Shown here: one piece after another, positions 49,850 through 58,216 of the stretch
Layout of the letters: each line of letters begins with the position of its first letter
Numbering within the stretch: position 1 is the stretch's first letter
Origin: Udaeobacter sp963725505
Lineage (GTDB): Bacteria > Verrucomicrobiota > Verrucomicrobiia > Chthoniobacterales > UBA10450
NCBI GenBank assembly: GCA_963725505.1
Contig: CAVRYN010000003.1
Coordinates: forward strand, 186,001-250,000
Direction: 5' to 3'
DNA: 64,000 nucleotides
Made by a program: the position numbers and the translations under genes
Notes under the pieces: generated by a model
Database searches by the model: none
The model's input: only the letters and a program-made list of their open reading frames with translations
What the model was told of the DNA's origin: nothing

Positions 49850-51247
49850 TCACGCGCGCAAACGCGCGAGCAACTTCTCATGAATGTTGTCGAACCCGCC
49901 GTTACTAAAAACCACGACGACATCTTTTGGCCGCAACATTGGAACAATTCGATCCACAATGGCATCGGCGTTGTATTCGTAAAACGCAGGCCGGCCAGCC
50001 CTGGCAATCGCAGCCACAACCCGCTCTGGGTTTAATCGCTCAGCTTCGGGGATCTGTTCCAGCCTGGCCACCTGCGAGATGAAAACTCCATCGGCCAATT
50101 TCAGCGCTTCAGGGAGTTGTTGTTGAAAGATCGCGCGCCGGGTCGTATTCGAGCGCGGTTCGAAGACAGCCCAAAGCCGGTGCCCGCGATAGCGCTGGCG
50201 CAGCGCCTGTAACGTCTGCGCGATTGCCGTGGGATGGTGGCCGAAGTCGTCAATCACCTTCACGCCCCGCGCTTCGCCACGAAGCTCCAGCCGCCGCGCA
50301 ATCCCGGCAAAACTCTTGAATGCGTTATCGATTTTCGTCTTTGGCACATCATAAAACCGCGCCGCCATGGCAGCCATCGCAGCATTGTGGACGTTGAATT
50401 CGCCAACGAGCGGGATTTCAAAAGTGTCTTCACCAAGCTTGAACCTGGAACCTTCAACCGAGTAAGCGACGTCACGGATTCGCTGGGCGCAATTCTTCGA
50501 AAAACCAACCTCGATCATCTGCGCCAGGCAATCTTTGGCGACTTCCACACAATTGGGGTCGTCACCATTCAAAAGCACCATTCCATTCTGAGGAACGATA
50601 TTGAGTAAGCGCCGGAAGCTGAGCTTGATTTCATCGAGATTTCTAAAGATGTCCGCATGATCGAACTCGATGTTGTTTACGATCACCAGCTCCGGCAGAT
50701 AATGAATGAATTTGGAGCGCTTGTCGAAAAACGCAGTGTCGTACTCATCGCCTTCAATCACGAAATATCTCGAATCGTTCAGACGCGCGCCCTGGCCGAA
50801 ATTTTTCGGCAGCCCCGCGATGAGATAACCGGGCTTGCATCCCGCTTTCTCCATGATCCACGCAAGCAACGCCGTTGTGGTTGTCTTACCATGCGTTCCG
50901 GTAACGACGAGATTATGGCGCCCCCGCAAAAAATAATTTTTCAACACTTCCGGCAACGAGAGGTAAAACAGTTTTCTGTTCAGGACGGCTTCTACTTCCG
51001 GATTGCCGCGCTTCATGGCGTTGCCGATCACCACCACATCTGCATCGGCCGGGATATTCTCTGCGCGATAGCCTTCCTTAGGTGCGATGCCATTCTCCTG
51101 GAGAAAGCTCGACATCGGCGGATAAATATTTTCGTCCGAACCAGTCACTCTAAAGCCGCGCTCTTGCAGCGCAGCCGCTACCGACGCCATGGCCGTTCCG
51201 CAAATTCCGAGGAAATGAAATTTCTTCGGCGCTTCCTTCACGCGCAT
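49850..51247 (-). CDS. mpl: UDP-MurNAc-tripeptide ligase (murein peptide recycling)
   Basis: Attaches recycled L-Ala-gamma-D-Glu-meso-DAP to UDP-MurNAc. The 465 residues follow the Mur-ligase order: Rossmann start HFLGICGTAMASVAAALQER, P-loop VVTGTHGKTTTTALLAW, YFVIEGDEYDTAFFDKRSKF (characteristic of Mpl), NNIEFDHADIF and DDFGHHPTAI, AVFEPRSNT in the C-terminal domain. MurC is similar, but the GDEYDTAFFDKRSKF segment favours Mpl. It implies meso-DAP peptidoglycan and murein recycling. Confidence 0.92.
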   Translation of the reverse strand: MRVKEAPKKFHFLGICGTAMASVAAALQERGFRVTGSDENIYPPMSSFLQENGIAPKEGYRAENIPADADVVVIGNAMKRGNPEVEAVLNRKLFYLSLPEVLKNYFLRGRHNLVVTGTHGKTTTTALLAWIMEKAGCKPGYLIAGLPKNFGQGARLNDSRYFVIEGDEYDTAFFDKRSKFIHYLPELVIVNNIEFDHADIFRNLDEIKLSFRRLLNIVPQNGMVLLNGDDPNCVEVAKDCLAQMIEVGFSKNCAQRIRDVAYSVEGSRFKLGEDTFEIPLVGEFNVHNAAMAAMAARFYDVPKTKIDNAFKSFAGIARRLELRGEARGVKVIDDFGHHPTAIAQTLQALRQRYRGHRLWAVFEPRSNTTRRAIFQQQLPEALKLADGVFISQVARLEQIPEAERLNPERVVAAIARAGRPAFYEYNADAIVDRIVPMLRPKDVVVVFSNGGFDNIHEKLLARLRA

Positions 51248-51290
51248 TCTTTAAGCTGGCCCAATAGAAAAAGAAACCACGGATTAGTGC

Positions 51291-52649
51291 TTAAACTTTC
51301 TTTCGCCCAGTCGTCGTGAGAATGATCGCGGCGACAATGCCGGCAAGAAGCGAGCCAGCGACAATACCCAGCTTCGCCGCGTTCACCGGTCGGGCTTCGC
51401 CGAAAGCGAGCGTGGCGATGAACAACGACATGGTGAACCCGATTCCCGCCAACCACGCGTAACCGAGCAGAGATCTCCAGCAGAGCCCGTCGGGAAGTTT
51501 CGCAATTCCGGATTTCACCACAGCAAAAGCTGCCGCAGTAATTCCGAGCGGTTTACCGATGACTAGCCCGGCCAATACTCCAAGCCCGATGCTGGGGTAC
51601 TGCACCGGTCCACTAATCCTGACTCCGGCATTGGCAAACGCGAACAGCGGCATCACCACAAACGCCGAGAAATTGTGCAGCGCATGCTCGAGCCGAAGAA
51701 TCGGCGCAGTCACGGCTTCACTCGCGTGTTCGAGAGCGAAGAGCGTTTCCTGCTGCCCCTTGCTCGTCAGCACGAGAAGGTCCCCGGTCTCCGTGCGATC
51801 GAATCGATCCAGCAACGCGCGCGCCTTGCGGGAAAACTCAGTCGCGTTTATCCGAGTGTGCGTGGGGATCGTGAACGCCAGCACAACTCCAGCTACCGTG
51901 CCGTGGACGCCAGACTCGTGCACGAAATACCAAAACACGACGCCCACGAGTAAATAGGGCCACAAATGGCGAACTCGGATCGCGTTGAATCCAATCAAGA
52001 TCAGTAGCAGTACCGCTGCGCCGCCCACCGCGCCCCACGCGATTGCGTCCGAGTAAAAGAGCGCAATCACGATTACCGCTCCCATGTCATCGACGATCGC
52101 CAATGCAGTTAAAAACACTTTTGCCCCGGTCGGCGCGCGCGGCGCGATCAGCGCCAGCGCGCCCAGTGCGAAGGCGATATCGGTTGCCATCGGGATGCCC
52201 CAACCGCGCGCGCCGATTCCGGTTCTATTGAACATCCAATAAAACGCCGCAGGCACGATCATTCCTCCGATCGCGCAGGCGATTGGCAGCGCAGCCTTTT
52301 TTACAGACGCAAGTTCGCCCACGAGCAGCTCGCGTTTAATTTCAAGACCGACCAACAGGAAAAACACCGCCATCAACGCGTCGTTGATCCACTGGTCCAG
52401 CGTCAGCGAAAGTGAGTGATCAACGATTCCAACAGTAAGCGGTATCTGCCAAAGCTGCTCGTAAACTGTGGCCAGCGGCGAATTCGCAAGCACAAGAGCG
52501 ACGATCGCGAACAATAGCAGAATCGAAGCGCCAACCGTCTCCGTTCGGAAGAAGCGCTGAAATGTCGTTAGCTGAATTTTCTTAACCACGAATGGACCAT
52601 CCTTCACAAACAGTTTCGGGTTGGCAGGCACGAGTGAACACCAATTCAT
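51291..52649 (-). CDS. nhaA: Na+/H+ antiporter NhaA
   Basis: The product has about twelve membrane segments with the NhaA hallmark Asp pair in TALAIVDDMGAVIVIALFYS, plus DQWINDALMAVFFLLVGLEI and GIPMATDIAFALGALAL. It exchanges Na+ for H+ for pH and sodium homeostasis. ATG at 52649 (MNWCSLVPANPK) is used; the frame upstream is made of ATTCGGATTTCG repeats. About 452 residues, longer than E. coli NhaA (388), partly through a charged loop near residues 260-300. Confidence 0.93.
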   Translation of the reverse strand: MNWCSLVPANPKLFVKDGPFVVKKIQLTTFQRFFRTETVGASILLLFAIVALVLANSPLATVYEQLWQIPLTVGIVDHSLSLTLDQWINDALMAVFFLLVGLEIKRELLVGELASVKKAALPIACAIGGMIVPAAFYWMFNRTGIGARGWGIPMATDIAFALGALALIAPRAPTGAKVFLTALAIVDDMGAVIVIALFYSDAIAWGAVGGAAVLLLILIGFNAIRVRHLWPYLLVGVVFWYFVHESGVHGTVAGVVLAFTIPTHTRINATEFSRKARALLDRFDRTETGDLLVLTSKGQQETLFALEHASEAVTAPILRLEHALHNFSAFVVMPLFAFANAGVRISGPVQYPSIGLGVLAGLVIGKPLGITAAAFAVVKSGIAKLPDGLCWRSLLGYAWLAGIGFTMSLFIATLAFGEARPVNAAKLGIVAGSLLAGIVAAIILTTTGRKKV

Positions 52650-52656
52650 AAAACGA

Positions 52657-52683
52657 CGAAATCCGAATGTCGAAATCCGAATC
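52657..52683. repeat. CGAAATCCGAAT tandem repeat upstream of nhaA
   Basis: Two copies of CGAAATCCGAAT with TGT between them, directly upstream of the nhaA start. Read through, they give the false N-terminus ISTFGFRRF. Confidence 0.7.
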
Positions 52684-52700
52684 AATTGTCCGCGCGCTGC

Positions 52701-52772
52701 TGTAGCCGGGATCGGTGGTCCCGGCCGGGGAAGCGACCGTTTCGAAAACCGGCATCAACGATGCCGGCTACA
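52701..52772. repeat. TGTAGCCGG...CCGGCTACA inverted repeat
   Basis: Left end TGTAGCCGGGATCGGTGGTC, then CCGGCCGGGG; right end AACCGGCATCAACGATGCCG followed by GCTACA. The ends pair and inner palindromes (GGGATCGGTGGTCCC, GGCATCAACGATGCC) can cruciform. Same TGTAGCC/GGCTACA ends as the element at 56306-56379. Confidence 0.82.
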
Positions 52773-52785
52773 GTTTCACGATTTG

Positions 52786-52829
52786 CTCACTTCTCACTAA
52801 TCACTCGCCACTCGTCACTTTCCACTACG
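52786..52829. repeat. TCACTTCTCACTAATCACTC-type short-period repeat
   Basis: CTCACTTCTCACTAATCACT continues as CGCCACTCGTCACTTTCCACTA. It contains the TAG stop codon (52825-52827) of the cupredoxin/kelch gene and resembles the in-frame repeat in acnA. Confidence 0.65.
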
Positions 52830-54612
52830 GGCGCGGCGCCGGAGTTGGCCGAGGCCTCGGTGTCGGTGAACACCTCCCCTTACATGGGGTTGATGTTGCC
52901 GTCGGCGTGGGCGTTGCTGTCGGCGTGTGCGTGGCTGTTGGACTGGTCGTCGGCGTTGCTGTCGGCGTGTGCGTAGCTGTTGGTGTCGCCGTCGGTGTTA
53001 CTATCGGTGTCGCTGTCGGCGTGTGCGTGGCTGTTGGTGTCGCCGTCGGTGTTACTATCGGTGTCGCTGTCGGCGTGTGCGTGGCTGTTGCAGTGGCCGT
53101 CGGCGTTGCTGTCGGCGTGTGCGTGGCTGTGGCTGTAGCTGTTGCAGTCGGAGTTGGTGAAGCCCCGGCAGCGCAGAAGATTTCCATCGAGTTCAGTGGC
53201 GTAATACCGTCACTGGCGTAACCGCCTCCTAGCCAAATCCTGGTCGTACCGTCGGTATCGGTGGGGAAGTTGCGCCGCGCAGTCGTAAATGGCAGGTCCG
53301 TTCCCCAAGTGTTAGTGCCCGGATTATACACGTCCACCTCGGTGGAGGGATTGGGCGCAACTCTGCCGCCGCCCATGACATACAGCTTCCCGTTAAAGTT
53401 AAGCCCACGCGTCTCACCTGTAGCCCTCGGTATCGCTGCGATGGACCCGATGGTGTTGGCGACAGGATCGAAGCTGAACGAGTTGGTGGTGTCCACCACT
53501 GTGCCACCCTGGTAGTCCGACGCTCCTCCCACGTAGATGATGCCTCCTATGGCGGCTGTCGATGCGTACATGATCCCCTCCGGCGTGTTCACCCTTTGTA
53601 GCCACTTGGCGCCTACCGCAGCAGTAGGATCAAACTGCCATATTTGATTGGTAGAGGCTACGTTGATGTTAAAGCCACCCAGTATGTACAGTTTGTTGTT
53701 AGTCACGGCAAAACCACCAGGCAGAATTGTGCCTCCCGCGTCGCCAGGCCAGTTGTCAGGAGCGGTGAGAGTGGTCGCAGTGTCGGTAACCGGGTTATAG
53801 AAGAACACGCGCGCTGTGGCTGTGGTCTGCCCAGCTGCGGAGCCGCCAACGCAGTAGATCAAAGGAGTTCCTGAGACGGCAAGTACACCACAGGCCATGT
53901 TGTTCATCGTGTTGTCGGGTAATGTCACACCCTTTTGGGTCCAGCTGTTGGTGCCGGGGTTGTACTGAAGCACGTGCTGGAAGTCAGAGCCTGCCGTATC
54001 TGCTGTGCGGCCACCCATGGTGTAAAAGTTCCCATCGGCCTGGAAATAAACGCCAACCGCCCTGACCAACGTGGTAGGCAGATTAGGACCGGCCGACCAG
54101 CCCGACGGCGCGCAACCACCGGAAACATTGACGGTGCCAGTCATGCCAATAATGCAATGCGCCGCGCAGTGGTAAGAATAAGTGCCAGGCCGCGTAAAGG
54201 TATGCTCATAAATCGTGCCTGAGTTGGAAAGAATTCCGTTAGCGCAGTTCATGTCATCCGGGGAACAATATTGTGAATCGGCCACGCAAGGCTGGCCGCT
54301 GGTCACGCTGTGGCCGCTACTGCCCCAGGTCCACCGCACCGTGTCACCCACCGAGATGTTGACTGTGTCCGGGTCGAACACAAAGGTGAAATTCGGCCCT
54401 ACCGCCACATCGACGATATTGCCGTTAGGCGATGGGATGCCGTTAACGGCTGGCTGGCCGTTTTGATCGAGAATGCGGATCGGCGGCGCAGACATGCTCT
54501 TTGTCTGGGGCGTACTTGTGCGCCTGTCGCCAGATTCAGCTTGCACCAAAAATGCGATCACAAAGATAATTGCGAGCCAAAAAATCCCCCGTACCGCGTT
54601 CAATCTTTTCAT
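52825..54612 (-). CDS. Secreted cupredoxin-kelch repeat protein with Thr/Pro-rich tail
   Basis: About 595 residues. A signal anchor (NAVRGIFWLAIIFVIAFLVQ) precedes a plastocyanin-like domain (VGPNFTFVFDPDTVNISVGD, TWGSSGHSV; the copper ligands are that His plus Cys, His and Met of YHCAAHCIIGM). Kelch-type beta-propeller repeats follow (LYILGGFNINV, LYVMGGGRV, IWLGGGYAS). The last ~85 residues are Thr-Pro-Thr-Ala repeats. ATG 54612 (MKRLNAVRG) has AAGGA upstream; an earlier in-frame ATG is at 54660. Probably an extracellular protein with a rigid tail; copper binding is inferred from residues only. Confidence 0.82.
   Translation of the reverse strand: MKRLNAVRGIFWLAIIFVIAFLVQAESGDRRTSTPQTKSMSAPPIRILDQNGQPAVNGIPSPNGNIVDVAVGPNFTFVFDPDTVNISVGDTVRWTWGSSGHSVTSGQPCVADSQYCSPDDMNCANGILSNSGTIYEHTFTRPGTYSYHCAAHCIIGMTGTVNVSGGCAPSGWSAGPNLPTTLVRAVGVYFQADGNFYTMGGRTADTAGSDFQHVLQYNPGTNSWTQKGVTLPDNTMNNMACGVLAVSGTPLIYCVGGSAAGQTTATARVFFYNPVTDTATTLTAPDNWPGDAGGTILPGGFAVTNNKLYILGGFNINVASTNQIWQFDPTAAVGAKWLQRVNTPEGIMYASTAAIGGIIYVGGASDYQGGTVVDTTNSFSFDPVANTIGSIAAIPRATGETRGLNFNGKLYVMGGGRVAPNPSTEVDVYNPGTNTWGTDLPFTTARRNFPTDTDGTTRIWLGGGYASDGITPLNSMEIFCAAGASPTPTATATATATHTPTATPTATATATHTPTATPIVTPTATPTATHTPTATPIVTPTATPTATHTPTATPTTSPTATHTPTATPTPTATSTPCKGRCSPTPRPRPTPAPRP
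52979..53086. repeat. Perfect 54-bp tandem duplication in the Thr/Pro tail
   Basis: Positions 52979-53032 and 53033-53086 are identical. The unit encodes 18 residues, THTPTATPIVTPTATPTA in some register, inside a longer array of 6-nt (GTCGGN) repeats at 52897-53150. The identity points to a recent duplication, so tail length is probably variable between strains. Confidence 0.92.
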
Positions 54613-54860
54613 AGTCTTGTTCCTTCTTCTGCGCGCCAGCCTTCCGGATTTTCTTTCCATTGAGACCGAACCGCGGCTGACGCTCTGCGGTTCAGCACCG
54701 AGGTGGATATTGCGCAGGAGCTTCCAAGAAAGGCAAGCAAAATCTTTTGGACCGAGCGGCCATATCTGGACAAGAAAAGGTAACAGAACTGTTACCAGCG
54801 CGATGCGCCGACGTCTTGCCCGATCTTGAGCCGACAACGTCTCGCCGCGCGAATGAGCGG

Positions 54861-55568
54861 CTATGGTTTCTTACGGCCAATTTCTTCCAGCAACTCAACC
54901 TGGATCTGCTGAATCTCGAACAGCCGGTTGTATTGCCGCCGCAGCAGGTGATCGATTTTTTCGTGCAAATGCCGAATCTCGAGTTCGGCCTTAAGGTTGA
55001 TTTTGTAGTCGTTCTCCGAGCGCAAACGATCGCGCAGCTCGGCGCGATTTTGACTCATCATGATGATTGGCGCCTGCATCGCGGCGAGACATGAGAGGAT
55101 CAGATTCAGTAGAATGAACGGATAGGGGTCGAACCCGCGGTTGAGGAGCAGAGCGGCGTTCAAAACGATCCAAAACACAAGGACGACGCCAAAGAGGATA
55201 ATAAATCTCCAGCTACCGCCAAACGAGGCTATCTGATCGGACAACCTTTCGCCGAAAGTGAGTTTCTTTTCGAATTGCTTCTCGATGTCGCTGGAGAGAA
55301 TCTCGTGCTGTTCCAGGCTTTCGATCACTTCCTGGTCCAGCGCGGAAAGCTCGCCAATCTCGTCTTCCAAAACCTCTTTGATGTAATCCTTGCGGAATTC
55401 CCCCAAGTCATCGAAGCAGATGAACCCTTTGCTGTCCAAGTCGGGCAATTTCTTTTTGATAAATTCGAGAAGCGACGGCCGAATCAATTCCGCGATCATT
55501 CCGCTGTTCGGCGGCTTCGGCTTTTTGCAAACCTGACAGACCAATGGTGCGGCTATGGTTTTGATCAT
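54861..55568 (-). CDS. DUF1003 family membrane protein
   Basis: The 235 residues hold a CxxC pair at the start (CQVCKK, residues 11-16), a charged helical region, then the DUF1003 core with two membrane segments (WRFIILFGVVLVFWIVLNAA, PYPFILLNLILSCLAAMQAP) and the typical IIMMSQNRAELRDRLRSEND continuation, ending in a coiled coil. The family function is unknown. It lies between the kelch protein and DUF4337 genes, divergent from the latter. Confidence 0.82.
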   Translation of the reverse strand: MIKTIAAPLVCQVCKKPKPPNSGMIAELIRPSLLEFIKKKLPDLDSKGFICFDDLGEFRKDYIKEVLEDEIGELSALDQEVIESLEQHEILSSDIEKQFEKKLTFGERLSDQIASFGGSWRFIILFGVVLVFWIVLNAALLLNRGFDPYPFILLNLILSCLAAMQAPIIMMSQNRAELRDRLRSENDYKINLKAELEIRHLHEKIDHLLRRQYNRLFEIQQIQVELLEEIGRKKP

Positions 55569-55654
55569 CGGGAGTTCGCCGCTGAATTAAACTGATTCTG
55601 GAAGGCTTGTCGATTGCGTCTTGAATCAATGATCGTTAATCCTAAGCTCCCGCG

Positions 55655-56182
55655 ATGGAAGAATCGGAAGTTCCTCTTGAGCACTTACACGAACAGATCC
55701 ATCACAGCGTCGAACACAGCGGCGCCGTCTGGATTTCATGGGCGGCCTTGAGCACCGCGATCCTTGCGGTGCTGGCCGCAATCGCGGGACTTCTTTCGGG
55801 GAAACATGCGAACGAGGCGATGATGAGCCAAATCGAAGCGTCCGATCAATGGAATTATTACCAGGCGAAAAGCATCAAGGCTGCGGTACTTGATGCTAAG
55901 ATTTCGCTCACCGGCACTCCTAATGAATCGGACCAATCAAAGCGCGATCGTTACGAGAAAGAGCAGGAACAAATCAAATCGGAAGCCGAACACAAGGAAG
56001 CCGCGGCGAAATCAAACTTTCACAAGCACGAAGTATTCGCCCGCGGTGTGACCATGTTTCAAATCGCGATTGCCATCGCGGCAATCTCCGCACTTACAAA
56101 AAGACGCCGGTTTTGGATTGTAAGTTTGCTGTTCGGCGCTGTCGGCTGCATCTTTCTGCTCCTCGCCGCGATCACAAGGTAG
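55655..56182 (+). CDS. DUF4337-like membrane protein
   Basis: The 175 residues have one N-terminal membrane segment (STAILAVLAAIAGLLSGKHA), a polar helical middle containing NEAMMSQIEASDQWNYYQAK, which is the DUF4337 hallmark, and two C-terminal membrane segments (FQIAIAIAAISALTK, LLFGAVGCIFLLLAAIT). Function unknown. Monocistronic; the downstream gap to 56407 holds repeats only. Confidence 0.78.
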   Translation: MEESEVPLEHLHEQIHHSVEHSGAVWISWAALSTAILAVLAAIAGLLSGKHANEAMMSQIEASDQWNYYQAKSIKAAVLDAKISLTGTPNESDQSKRDRYEKEQEQIKSEAEHKEAAAKSNFHKHEVFARGVTMFQIAIAIAAISALTKRRRFWIVSLLFGAVGCIFLLLAAITR

Positions 56183-56305
56183 GGCGATAGACCCAGTCGA
56201 CTTCGCTCAGGACAGGCTCTCAACTCGTCGAGCGTACCCGCGTCTTTACGAGCAGCGCTTTGCGGACAAAATTGGATCGATCTGTGGCAGCCGACGCGAG
56301 AATGG

Positions 56306-56379
56306 TTTGTAGCCACGGCTCTATGTCGCAGTGCGGGCGGAAATGCGCTGAGCGCCTCGACACGGCGAGACGGCTACAA
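56306..56379. repeat. TTTGTAGCC...GGCTACAA inverted repeat
   Basis: Left end TTTGTAGCCACGGCTCTATG, right end CGGCGAGACGGCTACAA, inverted at the extremities. Upstream in the same gap lies GTCGACTTCGCTCAGGACAG, another repeat-like string. The gap holds no gene. Confidence 0.72.
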
Positions 56380-56407
56380 CAGGGTGAGGGCCCGGTATTC
56401 CTGCTCA

Positions 56408-56902
56408 TTAATCGGTCATGGCAGCGCGTAAGCGATCGAGAAATGGAGTCTGTGTCGGCTTAATTTTTTGACGCGCGATCGCTTCGGTGAAAAATTCGGC
56501 GCGATCAATTTCTGGAAATTGTTTGCGTTTGCCGGAGTGCGGTGGCCATTCCATCTCGAACAAATTTGATTTGGGTTCGAACGATTCTGGCAAATCGCCC
56601 TCGAACGCCCAGCCGTGCACAGTTTTGCCGCCTTTTTGTATAATGGAGCCGAGCTCAATGTAGCCCCGAACCGTTTTGGGTCGGAATCCGACCTCTTCTT
56701 CAAATTCAATCTGAGCCCGCGTCAGCAAATCTTCTCCCGGAGCCGCCTCGCCCTTTGGGATTGTCCATGCGCCATCGTCTTTGCGGGTGAAGAGCGGTCC
56801 GCCGGGATGCGCAAGCAGAACTTCCAATTCGTTGTTCCTGCGCCGGAACATCAGCAGACCGGCGCTGATTCGACTTCGCGAAGATTTAAGGTTTTTAGGC
56901 AT
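56408..56902 (-). CDS. NUDIX hydrolase
   Basis: The 164 residues begin with SAGLLMFRRRNNELEVLLAH and contain the NUDIX box GEAAPGEDLLTRAQIEFEEE VG (G-x5-E-x7-xE-x2-EE): the position usually Arg in REUXEE is Ile, while the metal-binding Glu residues are kept. The family hydrolyses nucleoside diphosphates linked to another moiety; the TIPKG segment before the box and the overall layout resemble YjgG/diadenosine-type members. ATG at 56902 is used; upstream codons belong to the neighbouring gene region. The two minus-strand genes are 4 bases apart. Confidence 0.82.
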   Translation of the reverse strand: MPKNLKSSRSRISAGLLMFRRRNNELEVLLAHPGGPLFTRKDDGAWTIPKGEAAPGEDLLTRAQIEFEEEVGFRPKTVRGYIELGSIIQKGGKTVHGWAFEGDLPESFEPKSNLFEMEWPPHSGKRKQFPEIDRAEFFTEAIARQKIKPTQTPFLDRLRAAMTD

Positions 56903-56906
56903 CCCA

Positions 56907-57581
56907 TTATTTTGCGCCGGCGACGCGCTGGATCGGCGTTGCCAGCGGCGCGTTTTCTTTTTCGCGACCCCAGAGATGAAAAGTGTAAGTGAAAACGATG
57001 TAACCGAACAAATCGTGCTTTGGACCATTGTTGACATAAAGCGCCGGATTGAACTGGAAATTCCGTGTGACGTTGCAGGTGAACCCGATGGTCGATGAGT
57101 TTTCAGAGCCGCTCTGGAAATCGACCTGCACCCGCCACGTCTCATTGAAATCGTAGGCGTAACCGAGGATTGCTTCGTTTTTGTAACCGGCATGAATGGC
57201 GCCGACGATCACTTTGTGATGCTCGGTGTAATAGCCGGCCTCGATATATGGTTGCGGATCTACGTTCAAATGAGGCGACCAATTCACGAACCCAACGGAA
57301 AGAAGGAAAGGCTCTTTCGTTAACAACCCGATTTCTGTCCCCAATATCCAATCGTCCGGTTGGAATCCGCGAAAGACCGCTACCTCAGCCCATTTCGTCA
57401 GGCCGAGCTCGGCCTGCAATTCATACGGATTTGCAATGCGCTTGTCTTGAATTTGCAGACTTAACGAGAGATCCCCTTCCCCCTGCAAATCCGGCGTCAC
57501 GATTTGACTTAAACCTTTCGTCGTAGCGAACGATGAAGAACTGGTCACAAGCAGAACCATCATCATCACGATGACCGTCAT
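56907..57581 (-). CDS. Predicted secreted beta-rich (porin-like) protein
   Basis: About 224 residues with a signal peptide (VIVMMMVLLVTSSSSFATTK) and alternating beta strands (LSLSLQIQDKRIANPYELQA, WRVQVDFQSGSENSSTIGFT, LFGYIVFTYTFHLW). Composition and strand spacing suggest a small outer-membrane barrel or transporter-like MetA-pathway/phenol-degradation-type protein; no family is certain. ATG at 57581 is chosen to give the signal peptide. It runs divergently from ruvC and may be co-transcribed with the NUDIX gene. Confidence 0.62.
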   Translation of the reverse strand: MTVIVMMMVLLVTSSSSFATTKGLSQIVTPDLQGEGDLSLSLQIQDKRIANPYELQAELGLTKWAEVAVFRGFQPDDWILGTEIGLLTKEPFLLSVGFVNWSPHLNVDPQPYIEAGYYTEHHKVIVGAIHAGYKNEAILGYAYDFNETWRVQVDFQSGSENSSTIGFTCNVTRNFQFNPALYVNNGPKHDLFGYIVFTYTFHLWGREKENAPLATPIQRVAGAK

Positions 57582-57712
57582 GAAGTCGGTTGGTTTCTTG
57601 GTCGCAGCTCGTTCTTGCACAGCGTTCAGCATTTTGCCGCGAGTAAAACCGTTGCTCGGGAATTTGTCGATTCCATGTTGAACCCGCGCCGCGTGATTTT
57701 AAGATTAGGATA

Positions 57713-58216
57713 ATGCGCGTTCTTGCCATCGACGCCTCTCTGCGAAACACCGGTGTCGCAATCGTGGATGCAAACAACGGCAAGCCGCGTCCTGTCTATT
57801 TCGGGACGATTCACAACGCCAGTTCGATGCGTTCTTCGTCCTGCCTCGTCGCGATCCGCGATCGGCTGATCGAAATCATTCGAGCGCACGAACCGGATTG
57901 TTGCGCGCTGGAATCGGTGATTTACGTGCAAAGTTATAAGACCGCGATTGTGCTCGGCGCCGCACGCGGCGCCGCGATTCTGGCTGCGGCTGAAAACGGA
58001 TTGCCAGTTTTTGAATATTCACCGAGACGAATCAAACTATCCACCGTTGGGCGCGGGGCAGCCGGAAAAGATCAAGTCGCCTTCATGGTGCGTGCACTTC
58101 TTGGTTTAACAGAAACGCCGGATGCCGACGCAGCGGACGCGCTGGCCATCGGGCTCACTCACCTGCGCGCGCAAGAGATTGCAAGCTTAGGCCTCCCGGG
58201 AGCAACGCAGATATGA
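57713..58216 (+). CDS. ruvC: Crossover junction endodeoxyribonuclease RuvC
   Basis: Resolves Holliday junctions. The 167 residues carry the acidic catalytic residues: Asp in LAIDASLRNTG, Glu in CALESVIYVQSYKTA, and the C-terminal Asp pair in DADAADALAIGLTH. The first motif has IDAS where most RuvC have LDPG. The length is normal. It overlaps lipB by four bases; ruvA and ruvB are not adjacent. Confidence 0.9.
   Translation: MRVLAIDASLRNTGVAIVDANNGKPRPVYFGTIHNASSMRSSSCLVAIRDRLIEIIRAHEPDCCALESVIYVQSYKTAIVLGAARGAAILAAAENGLPVFEYSPRRIKLSTVGRGAAGKDQVAFMVRALLGLTETPDADAADALAIGLTHLRAQEIASLGLPGATQI

Noticed and set aside
52897..53160. Tandem repeats as a possible CRISPR array
   Set aside because: The units are contiguous 6-nt/54-nt coding repeats for Thr-Pro residues without spacers.
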